Assembly (NCBI GenBank): GCA_002414205.1
Contig: DHYQ01000009.1
Span: 26,016 to 43,968 of the forward strand
Direction: 5' to 3'
Length of the DNA stretch: 17,953 bases
Origin: Gallionellaceae bacterium UBA5126
Lineage (GTDB): Bacteria > Pseudomonadota > Gammaproteobacteria > Burkholderiales > Gallionellaceae
In this document: positions 7,718 through 14,157 of the stretch, piece after piece
How the letters are laid out: each line of letters starts with the position of its first letter
Numbering within the stretch: the first letter of the stretch is position 1
Position numbers and translations under genes: made by a program
The notes under the pieces: model-generated
Told to the model about the DNA's origin: nothing
The model's database searches: none
What the model saw: the letters and a program-made list of their open reading frames with translations, nothing else

Positions 7718-8584
7718 TCAGACGGCACTTTCGCGCACGCGCTCCAGATACATCACCGATGGATAGGGACGCAATTCTTCCAGAATGCGATAGCCGCGCA
7801 GCTTGCTACCACCCTCTTGCTCGTCTTTCTCCTGCTTATCCTTGTCCAACTCAACCTTCTGGGCTTCCCATTGCTTGTGTACACGGGATTCCGTATCGAC
7901 CAAGTTGCCGAAAGAAATGGCGCTGGTTGGGCACACTTGTTGACAAGCGGTCTGAATTTCGCCGTCACGCACCAAGCGACCTTCGCTCTTGGCCTTCACC
8001 TTGGCTTCGTTCACACGCTGAATACAGAAGGTACATTTTTCCATCACCCCCTTACCACGCACGGTGACGTCAGGATTCAACTGCTGACTCATTTCCGCAG
8101 GCCAAGCATCGTCGCTTGGATAGTCGTACCAGTTGAAATAACGCACTTTGAACGGGCAGTTGGCCGAGCAATAACGCGAGCCAATACAGCGGTTGTAAAC
8201 CTGCGAGTTCAGACCGTCGGAGGTGTGGTTGGTCGCAGCCACCGGACAAACGGTTTCACACGGCGCGGCCTCACATTGTTGACACATCATGGGCAAGAAT
8301 TGCGCACCTTGGTCAGGGAAATCACGCCCGCCAACCGCATTTTGATCCTCATCCCAATAACGTTCGATACGGATCCAGTGCATTTGTTGACCGTGACTGA
8401 AACGTTCCTTGCCGACGACAGGAATATTGTTTTCGGCATAACAGGCGACGCTACAGGCATTGCAACCGGTACAGGCATCCAGATCAATGGACATGGCCCA
8501 CTTGTAAGGGTCATGCGGCTTGTCATCCACGGGGTGGAAATGACGAAACTGCGACCAGTTTTCCAGCAAATTCGTAACGGACAT
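7718..8584 (-). CDS. actB2: Alternative complex III iron-sulfur subunit, B2 part of ActB, as a separate gene
   Basis: This 288-residue four-cluster ferredoxin-type protein corresponds to the C-terminal half (B2) of ActB, which is one chain in several well-studied complexes. The cysteine sets are C38/C41/C44/C48, C101/C104/C109/C113, C133/S136/C139/C143 and C184/C187/C214/C218. In the third set the second cysteine is a serine (CIGSRYCSANCP), which predicts a [3Fe-4S] cluster, so three [4Fe-4S] plus one [3Fe-4S] are expected, matching the known composition of ActB. The chain passes electrons between the quinol site in ActC and the cytochromes. It has no signal peptide, so it probably crosses the membrane bound to ActB1. 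A strong AAGGAGGT lies 8 bp before ATG, inside the last codons of actB1. Confidence 0.92.
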   Translation of the reverse strand: MSVTNLLENWSQFRHFHPVDDKPHDPYKWAMSIDLDACTGCNACSVACYAENNIPVVGKERFSHGQQMHWIRIERYWDEDQNAVGGRDFPDQGAQFLPMMCQQCEAAPCETVCPVAATNHTSDGLNSQVYNRCIGSRYCSANCPFKVRYFNWYDYPSDDAWPAEMSQQLNPDVTVRGKGVMEKCTFCIQRVNEAKVKAKSEGRLVRDGEIQTACQQVCPTSAISFGNLVDTESRVHKQWEAQKVELDKDKQEKDEQEGGSKLRGYRILEELRPYPSVMYLERVRESAV

Positions 8585-8587
8585 TCC

Positions 8588-10789
8588 TTAAACCTCCTTC
8601 GACAGATCCACTTCGTCGGTAGACGCACGCACGGCAATCTTCTTGCCCATTTGCTTGCCGCCAGCCGCACCTTCATCCTTGATTACAATCACGCGCTTGC
8701 CGCTCTTCTTGATCTTCACGCGCGTGTCATTCAGTGCCAATTCACCCGTTTGCTTGTCAAACACCGGATCCAGAATCTGGAATGGATTCACACCAAAACC
8801 CTTGGCATAGCGACCCCAGTTTTGCCCACGACCCAACGGCACAGACACCGCTTCGGGGTGGATACCGGGGAACAGATAGGCTTGCGCCTTGATGGAGCCG
8901 GTACGCGAAATCACTTCCACGATATCCCCTTCGGCAATCCCCAGCTCTGCCGCCTTTTTGGGATGAATTTCCACCCAGGAATCCCACACGATGGTGGTCA
9001 GTGGATCAGGCGACTCTTGCAACCAAGGCTGATTGGCATAACGACCATCACGCAGATTGGGCGTAATGCCGGGAATCAGGGTCAGTGGATAGTCGGGGTT
9101 TTCTGCCGTTGCGACGGGCACAGCGGCAACCACAGTGGACGTGGACAATGCCGCACTGCTGCCTGCCACACGAATCAAACCCTTACTCAGCGTTTGTTCC
9201 CAGAAACCCTCATCATCCAGGGCACCGCCACCCAATGCGGCCTTGTTTTGCAACACCGCAGCACGCAGGTAAGCGTAGTAATCTTCAAAGGCTTTGTATT
9301 CTTCCGCACGACGGGACTTCAGCAGCGCCAATAGAATGTCGCCAGCACCGCGAGTATTGGCATGCAACTTTTCCATCAGTGGCTGTTGAATGCCGATATG
9401 GGCTTCACCAGGCTGGTAAGCCACAATATGCGTACCCCAGTCTTCCAGCGAGGAATCCAGCGGCAACACCAGATCAGCCTGCTGCGCGGTTTCGTCCAAA
9501 TAATGGGCAAACGCCACCTTGAAACCGACGCGCTTGATATTTTCTGCCACCTTCAGGGAAGCAGGCGCGCTGAACACCGGATTGGTGCCGCAGGCAAAGA
9601 GAACCTTGTACTGCCCGCGCGCCATGCCCTCGTTCAGCTTGTACAGCGATGCGCTGTCACCATTGGTGGCTTGCAATTGTGCGAAAGGTGCGCTGACAGG
9701 CGCCTCGACTGTCTTGCCGACGTTGCCCAGCACCTGATTCAGCAGATTGATAGCCGCCACGTTTTCGGAACCTTGGGCAAAGCCATCCGGCCCATTTCCC
9801 GCCAGCACCAGACTTGGTGTACGGGTGCGCAACAAGGCAACCAGCTTGTCGATGTGACCAACGGCAACACCCGTTTCCTTGCTCACGCGCGCCTTGTCGT
9901 AGGCCTTCACTTCAGCCGCCACCTCGGCAGGCAAGCTCAAACCAGCCGCGCCCAAGGCATTGATCAAGCCCAACGCCAACACACCTTCCGTACCCGGACG
10001 AATTGCCAACCAGCGATCCGCATTGGCGCCCGTCAAGGTCATCTTGGACTCAATTTGCACCAACACACCGCGCTGACCATCGACACCCTTGCGGAAGCGA
10101 CTGTATTGCTGCGAAAAATGCACCGGAGAAACCCAAGCACCCAGGAAATCCGCCCCAAAGGACACCACCACCTTAGCCTTATCCAGGCTGTAGCGTGGCA
10201 TTTCCACGCCGTAGGATTTCTTATTGGCGGCGCGTAACACTGCCGAAGACAGCGCTTCGTAAGCAAAGTGATGCTTGCTGCCCACGCTCTCCATGAAGTT
10301 GCCAAGCAACGCCTTGACATGACCGCTGACGGTACCTGTCAAGAAAGCAATTTGATCGCCACTAACGCCTTGCAACTTGTCATTGATCAGCTTCAGCGCA
10401 GCTTCCCAAGAGACTGACTGAGATTGATCGCCATTCAGCAGCATGGGTTCCTTCAGGCGATCCGGGTTGTAGTGATGCTGCACACCCGCCTGACCCAGGC
10501 CACACATCTTGCCGCGATTGATGTCCGAATCTGGATTACCTTCCAGCTTCAGAACACGCCCTTCGCGTACTCGACCATTGATACTGCACCCCGCCTCGCA
10601 CTGCGTACAAGTCGAGTTGAAGCGCACCGACACGCCGGGAATCATGTAATCCGACGCTTCCACATAAGACACGACAGTTTCCTTACCGTCCTGCACCGAA
10701 GTATTACCGCAGCCGCTCAATGCCACCGCCGTTCCACCCCAGCCCAACACTTTCAGAAAATCACGCCGATCGAAACCGCTCTCTATCAT
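8588..10789 (-). CDS. actB1: Alternative complex III molybdopterin-oxidoreductase-like subunit, B1 part of ActB, with Tat signal
   Basis: The product is related to molybdopterin oxidoreductases such as PsrA and TtrA. In alternative complex III this part of ActB is structural and is thought to lack the Mo cofactor. I chose the ATG at 10789 (733 residues) because GAGAGG lies just upstream and the product then begins with a twin-arginine signal, RRDFLK at 8-13. A hydrophobic stretch follows and then the lipobox-like LSGC at 24-27. An upstream ATG at 10843 would overlap actA and place 18 extra residues before the signal. A CTQCEAGC motif plus a later CGLGQA follows the signal, as in [4Fe-4S] domains of the superfamily; I cannot tell whether a cluster is bound. 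The TAA at 8588-8590 is in the same frame as actB2. Confidence 0.92.
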   Translation of the reverse strand: MIESGFDRRDFLKVLGWGGTAVALSGCGNTSVQDGKETVVSYVEASDYMIPGVSVRFNSTCTQCEAGCSINGRVREGRVLKLEGNPDSDINRGKMCGLGQAGVQHHYNPDRLKEPMLLNGDQSQSVSWEAALKLINDKLQGVSGDQIAFLTGTVSGHVKALLGNFMESVGSKHHFAYEALSSAVLRAANKKSYGVEMPRYSLDKAKVVVSFGADFLGAWVSPVHFSQQYSRFRKGVDGQRGVLVQIESKMTLTGANADRWLAIRPGTEGVLALGLINALGAAGLSLPAEVAAEVKAYDKARVSKETGVAVGHIDKLVALLRTRTPSLVLAGNGPDGFAQGSENVAAINLLNQVLGNVGKTVEAPVSAPFAQLQATNGDSASLYKLNEGMARGQYKVLFACGTNPVFSAPASLKVAENIKRVGFKVAFAHYLDETAQQADLVLPLDSSLEDWGTHIVAYQPGEAHIGIQQPLMEKLHANTRGAGDILLALLKSRRAEEYKAFEDYYAYLRAAVLQNKAALGGGALDDEGFWEQTLSKGLIRVAGSSAALSTSTVVAAVPVATAENPDYPLTLIPGITPNLRDGRYANQPWLQESPDPLTTIVWDSWVEIHPKKAAELGIAEGDIVEVISRTGSIKAQAYLFPGIHPEAVSVPLGRGQNWGRYAKGFGVNPFQILDPVFDKQTGELALNDTRVKIKKSGKRVIVIKDEGAAGGKQMGKKIAVRASTDEVDLSKEV

Positions 10790-10821
10790 CACAACCTCTC
10801 TGTCAAATTCTTGAATGTTGC

Positions 10822-11505
10822 TTACTTGTGGCATTGCCAGCAATCGTTAGGGCCCTTGGCCTTGATATCTTCCGGCACCTTGGCGGTTGTCGCGGGTTTC
10901 TGGAAGGTATACCAGTAAGCCTGCTTGCCCACATCCACACCGCTGGCCGCAACGGTATGCGCTTTTTCGTGGCAACTTGCACACCAACCCATGGACAAGG
11001 ATTTCTGGCGACGCGCCACGGTCATATTTTTGACATCACCGTGACAGTAACCACAAGCCTCTTGCGAAGTATGCCCTTGCTGCTCAACAAAGCGCTTGAT
11101 ATGGCGCTCATGATTGAAACGCACGAAATCCGGCAAGTCATGTACTTTTTTCCACTGAATCGGCTTCTTGGCTTCCCAAGCTTCAAACAGCTTCTTGATA
11201 CGAGGCTTATCCTTCACCGACTCGATATTATTGTGACAGCCGACACACTTTTGCAGCGGCGGGATGCCGGCAATCGAGCTACGACGCGCATAGGTATGAC
11301 AGTATTGGCAATCAATTTCCATGCCACCCTTGGATGGGTCACTGGGATCATGTTTGCCGGCATGCCGGTTATGTGGAAATTCAATCGGCTGCTCCACGGC
11401 GGGGCCCAGATCATCTGCCGTCGTTAACGGAGCCTCTGCGGCATAGCCTTGGATGGCGATAAACAGGCCGACCAATAGTGTCGAAAATCGAATAAAGCGA
11501 TACAT
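10822..11505 (-). CDS. actA: Alternative complex III pentaheme cytochrome c subunit ActA
   Basis: ActA is the periplasmic pentaheme cytochrome of alternative complex III and the first gene of the operon. The 227-residue product has exactly five CxxCH haem c motifs, at 66-70, 87-91, 151-155, 175-179 and 222-226. FPHNRH (43-48) and FNHERH (130-135) fit the FxHxxH pattern that supplies distal His ligands in multihaem cytochromes. The N-terminus (FIRFSTLLVGLFIAIQGYAA) is either a cleavable signal or a membrane anchor. GGGAGAG lies about 9 bp before ATG. The last haem motif is one residue from the C-terminus, so the chain is complete but ends very close to haem 5. The actB1 start lies 32 bp downstream. 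Confidence 0.95.
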   Translation of the reverse strand: MYRFIRFSTLLVGLFIAIQGYAAEAPLTTADDLGPAVEQPIEFPHNRHAGKHDPSDPSKGGMEIDCQYCHTYARRSSIAGIPPLQKCVGCHNNIESVKDKPRIKKLFEAWEAKKPIQWKKVHDLPDFVRFNHERHIKRFVEQQGHTSQEACGYCHGDVKNMTVARRQKSLSMGWCASCHEKAHTVAASGVDVGKQAYWYTFQKPATTAKVPEDIKAKGPNDCWQCHK

Positions 11506-11606
11506 TGCGCGTAGCTCTCCCTACAGACAGTAAACCCACGCGAGCGGCGAGCGCTAACGTGGCCTGAAAACATAAAACGGATTATTGTTGCAACGACGTG
11601 AGACTT

Positions 11607-11625
11607 AAAAATGATTATTATTTGT
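11607..11625 (-). promoter_or_regulatory. Candidate Fur-box-like site upstream of actA
   Basis: Read on the - strand, this 19-bp stretch contains AATAATAATCATT and matches the classical Fur consensus at 13 of 19 positions by my count. It lies about 100 bp upstream of the actA start codon. A possible -10 (AATAAT on -, + coordinates 11581-11586) would put the site over the -35 region, where repressors commonly bind. The whole segment is AT-rich, so chance similarity is a real alternative. Confidence 0.3.
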
Positions 11626-11652
11626 ATGGTAGCGACACCCCTGAATAACACG

Positions 11653-11670
11653 ATAACACCTAAGTGTTAT
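11653..11670. promoter_or_regulatory. Perfect inverted repeat ATAACAC-N4-GTGTTAT, candidate operator between the divergent genes
   Basis: Two perfect 7-bp arms flank CTAA in the 245-bp divergent space between actA and the gene at 11751. A third copy of the half-site, ATAACAC, lies one base upstream at 11645-11651, giving a direct repeat plus an inverted repeat. There is no T-run beside it, so it is a poor terminator. Its symmetry and position suit a dimeric transcription factor serving one or both divergent promoters. I cannot assign the regulator. Confidence 0.45.
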
Positions 11671-11750
11671 GTCGCACGCGCATAATGTCTACTCATTCGC
11701 ACGCTGTCAACACCTTAATTGAAAGAACTTAAGACGAGTATAAAAAAAAT

Positions 11751-12431
11751 GTGTCGGCACAAAGAATTACAGAATTTGCTTATATAGTTGAATTTCTTAA
11801 ACAAAAATCGGAACAAATCCAAATGGACGAAACACAGGCAGTACTGGACTTTTTCGGCAAACCGGAAAATCTGGGATTGGGACTCGCCATCACCGAGCTG
11901 ATTGACCAAAAACGCACTCTCCTTAACCAACAATTCTGGCAATCGCTACAACAACACCTTGCGGCGGCGGAACAGGAACGCGGCTGGCGGATTTTACCTA
12001 CAGAAGATCGCAATACGGCCGACACCTGGTTAGGCTTGCATGCAGCGCCGCAGCCAGCCGCCAGTCAGTTTCTCGCGCCCATGCTCGAGCAGCAACTACT
12101 GGGCGAGCAACTGCGTATCTATTACGGCGTGATGTGGCACACCGAGCCCACACCCGCCCAGCAAGCCCTACCCGCCGTCCTGGAATTATCGCGGCAATTA
12201 CAAGCCCAAGGCATGCGCCCAAATGCCCGCTTTCTCGGCTGGCAATGGAGTTTGTGGTTCCCCCGCCGACGCGACTTTCTGTTGCGCTACCAGCAACAAC
12301 CGGAAAGTTTATTGCAGGAAGTCGCACAACGCTGGTACAGCCTGTGTGCGCCCGCACTGCTGGATGCCAATGCCGCGCTAAGCAGCCTGCCTGCGGGCAA
12401 CGTACTGACACTCGCCCGACACACCGCTTGA
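11751..12431 (+). CDS. Unrecognised soluble protein, divergent from the act operon
   Basis: I do not recognise a family for this 226-residue product. It has no signal peptide and no membrane helix. The N-terminal third is mixed charged and helical (ITEFAYIVEFLKQKSEQIQ; LGLAITELIDQKR). The C-terminal half is rich in Trp, Arg and Gln (FLGWQWSLWFPRRRDF, then RWYSLC). No catalytic motif is evident. The start is uncertain: GTG at 11751 has only an A-run upstream and no ribosome site, while ATG at 11823 (residue 25) has a weak GGA about 10 bp upstream. The first 24 codons are AT-rich and use AGA and ATA, unlike the rest, so translation may begin at 11823. TATAAA at 11739-11744 could be a -10, which would make a GTG-started message nearly leaderless. 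Confidence 0.7.
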   Translation: MSAQRITEFAYIVEFLKQKSEQIQMDETQAVLDFFGKPENLGLGLAITELIDQKRTLLNQQFWQSLQQHLAAAEQERGWRILPTEDRNTADTWLGLHAAPQPAASQFLAPMLEQQLLGEQLRIYYGVMWHTEPTPAQQALPAVLELSRQLQAQGMRPNARFLGWQWSLWFPRRRDFLLRYQQQPESLLQEVAQRWYSLCAPALLDANAALSSLPAGNVLTLARHTA

Positions 12432-12433
12432 CC

Positions 12434-12442
12434 TGCTAAAAT
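12434..12442 (+). promoter_or_regulatory. Possible extended -10 promoter for the carbonic-anhydrase-like gene
   Basis: TGCTAAAAT fits an extended -10 element (TGnTAnAAT type), located 29 bp before the start codon at 12471 and just after the stop of the upstream gene. A recognisable -35 is absent at normal spacing, which extended -10 promoters can tolerate. The downstream ribosome site is GAGG, 7 bp before ATG. Confidence 0.35.
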
Positions 12443-12470
12443 CCGCGCCCGTCTTTTTGCGAGGTCACGC

Positions 12471-13022
12471 ATGCCTGTTTCCCCTTTTCTGGAACACTGG
12501 CCCCAAGCCGGTCAAAACGTGTTCTTACATTCTTCCTGCCAAGTCATCGGCCAAGTCACGCTCGGTGACGACAGTTCGGTGTGGTGCAACACGGTGTTGC
12601 GCGGTGATGTGAACCGTATCGTCGTAGGACGCGGCAGCAACATTCAAGATTTGAGTATGTGCCACGTTTCGCACAAGACTGCCGAGCAACCGGATGGCTC
12701 GCCGCTCATCATCGGCGATTACGTCACGGTCGGACACTCGGTGATTTTGCACGGCTGCCGCATCGGCAATGACTGTTTAATCGGCATGGGCAGCATCATC
12801 ATGGACGACGTGGTGGTTCCCGACCGAGTCATGATCGGCGCAGGCAGCCTGATTTCCCCCAGCAAAACCCTAGAAGCGGGCATGCTGTACATGGGCCGCC
12901 CGGCCAAGGCGATTCGTCCGCTGACCGAAGCCGAAATCGCCTACCTGCGCTATTCCGCCGAACATTACATCCGCCTCAAAAACAACCATCTCGCCACAAG
13001 GAACACCCATGAGCCAAGCTGA
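12471..13022 (+). CDS. Gamma-carbonic-anhydrase family hexapeptide-repeat protein (YrdA-like)
   Basis: This is a left-handed beta-helix protein of the gamma-carbonic-anhydrase/YrdA/CaiE group, 183 residues. Hexapeptide repeats run from about 20 to 130, followed by the C-terminal helix typical of YrdA (RYSAEHYIRLKNN). The trimer-interface metal ligands of the family are present as H65 (in CHVSH), H89 and H94 (VGHSVILHG). The short YrdA-type loops lack the acidic residues that act as proton shuttle in the Methanosarcina Cam enzyme, so real carbonic anhydrase activity is not assured. GAGG lies 7 bp before ATG. The 3' end overlaps the DUF2288 gene by 14 bp, which suggests coupled translation. It is probably cytoplasmic. 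Confidence 0.92.
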   Translation: MPVSPFLEHWPQAGQNVFLHSSCQVIGQVTLGDDSSVWCNTVLRGDVNRIVVGRGSNIQDLSMCHVSHKTAEQPDGSPLIIGDYVTVGHSVILHGCRIGNDCLIGMGSIIMDDVVVPDRVMIGAGSLISPSKTLEAGMLYMGRPAKAIRPLTEAEIAYLRYSAEHYIRLKNNHLATRNTHEPS

Positions 13023-13320
13023 ACGTGACAACGTGCACCGCGCCAAACTGAATCTGGAGACCTCGCAAATCGCTTGGAAGGAGCTGCAACGTTACTTTGC
13101 CAGCGGTGTGGTGCGCCAAGTTAGTGACGATCTCGATCTGGTGGATGTCGCCTTCCAGATTTCCGAAAACAATGTACAGCAAATTGCCGCGTGGCTGGAG
13201 CAGCAAAAACTGCAACTGGTGTCCGACGAACAGGCTCGCCAGTGGTGGGAGGAAGATGCCCTGCTGTGGGCGGTGGTGGTCAGCCCCTGGGTGCTGGTAC
13301 AGGCTCGCGTGCTGCACTGA
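13009..13320 (+). CDS. DUF2288 family protein
   Basis: This small (103 residues) soluble acidic protein matches the pattern I associate with DUF2288: LNLETSQIAWKELQRYFASGVV near the start and a Trp-rich end, WWEEDALLWAVVVSPWVLVQARV. No catalytic or metal motif is visible and the function is unknown. AAGGA lies 7 bp before the ATG. The start falls inside the end of the carbonic-anhydrase-like gene and the stop is 9 bp before apaH, so the three genes probably form one unit. I recall DUF2288 genes adjacent to YrdA-like genes in pseudomonads, so the pairing may be conserved. Confidence 0.82.
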   Translation: MSQAERDNVHRAKLNLETSQIAWKELQRYFASGVVRQVSDDLDLVDVAFQISENNVQQIAAWLEQQKLQLVSDEQARQWWEEDALLWAVVVSPWVLVQARVLH

Positions 13321-13329
13321 GGCGACGAT

Positions 13330-14157
13330 ATGGCGATTTATGCCATCGGGGACATACAAGGTTGCGACGAAGAATTGCAGCAACTACTGACCAAACTCCC
13401 CTTCGATCCGCGACAAGACCAGCTTTGGTTTGTCGGCGATCTGGTCAACCGGGGGCCGGACTCGCTGGCGGTGTTGCGTCGCGTCCGGGACTTGGGCGAC
13501 CGTGCCGTGGTAGTCCTAGGCAACCATGACCTGCACCTGCTGGCCGTGGCGGCTGGACACGGAAAATTACATCCCAGCGATACCCTGTACGACATCCTGC
13601 ACGCGCCGGATCGGGACGAATTGCTGCACTGGCTGCGCCAGCGCCCGCTGCTGCACCAGGCTGAAGGCCACACGCTGGTGCATGCCGGACTGCTGCCGGA
13701 CTGGACAGTTGGCCAAGCAGCCCAACTGGCGCGCGAAGTGGAAACGGTGCTGCGCGGCCCAAACTGGCACGATTTTTTCGCCCACATGTATGGTAATCAA
13801 CCCGCCGCGTGGGATAACAAACTGCACGGCTACAAGCGCCTGCGCCTGATCGTCAACGCCCTGACGCGCTTGAGAGTGTGCACCGCCGATGGCGCGATGG
13901 ATTTCAAATTCAAAGGAGAAAAAGCAGCACTTCCACCCGGCTGCCAACCTTGGTTCACTTTGCCCGGACGGGCCAGCCGCCATGAGACGGTGGTGTTCGG
14001 CCACTGGTCAGCACTGGGTCTACATCTGGAACCACACGTCATCGCACTGGATACCGGCTGCCTGTGGGGTGGGCAACTGACTGCCCTGCGCTTGCACGAC
14101 CGACAAATTTTTCAGGTCAACTGTGCTCGACCTAGCGCTGACTGGCGGACGGCGTAA
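13330..14157 (+). CDS. apaH: Bis(5'-nucleosyl)-tetraphosphatase, symmetrical (ApaH)
   Basis: ApaH hydrolyses Ap4A to two ADP, limiting dinucleoside polyphosphate alarmones, and can also remove Np4 caps from RNA. The 275-residue product is normal in length (E. coli about 280). It has the metallophosphatase motifs in order: GDIQGC at 7-12, GDLVNRGPDS at 36-45, GNHD at 64-67 and HAG at 118-120. The late family segments MYGNQPAAWD and VFGHWSALG are also present. A GAGGCG site lies just before ATG. It follows DUF2288 after 9 bp. In E. coli apaH is usually with ksgA and apaG, and neither is here. Its last 26 bp overlap the tail of the opposite-strand GGDEF-EAL gene. Confidence 0.97.
   Translation: MAIYAIGDIQGCDEELQQLLTKLPFDPRQDQLWFVGDLVNRGPDSLAVLRRVRDLGDRAVVVLGNHDLHLLAVAAGHGKLHPSDTLYDILHAPDRDELLHWLRQRPLLHQAEGHTLVHAGLLPDWTVGQAAQLAREVETVLRGPNWHDFFAHMYGNQPAAWDNKLHGYKRLRLIVNALTRLRVCTADGAMDFKFKGEKAALPPGCQPWFTLPGRASRHETVVFGHWSALGLHLEPHVIALDTGCLWGGQLTALRLHDRQIFQVNCARPSADWRTA

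Noticed and set aside
7655..9334. A 559-codon open frame on + across the actB1-actB2 region.
   Set aside because: It is antisense to two well-supported genes, has no plausible ribosome site and encodes His/Thr/Gln-rich sequence without domain signatures. It is the mirror of the codon usage of actB1 and actB2.
10790..10843. An upstream ATG that would extend ActB1 by 18 residues.
   Set aside because: It would overlap actA by 22 bp and lacks a good ribosome site, whereas the ATG at 10789 has GAGAGG and yields a normal Tat signal.
3241..11505. The act operon as a polysulfide, tetrathionate or DMSO reductase system.
   Set aside because: The pentahaem ActA, DUF3341 ActD, monohaem ActE and two NrfD-like subunits in this order are specific to alternative complex III.
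11653..11670. The inverted repeat read as an intrinsic terminator.
   Set aside because: The arms are AT-rich, no U-tract follows on either strand, and it lies upstream of both genes rather than downstream of one.
11719..11744. TTGAAA and TATAAA as a complete promoter for the gene at 11751.
   Set aside because: The spacing is only 14 bp, too short for a normal sigma-70 promoter. Only the -10 is worth mentioning.
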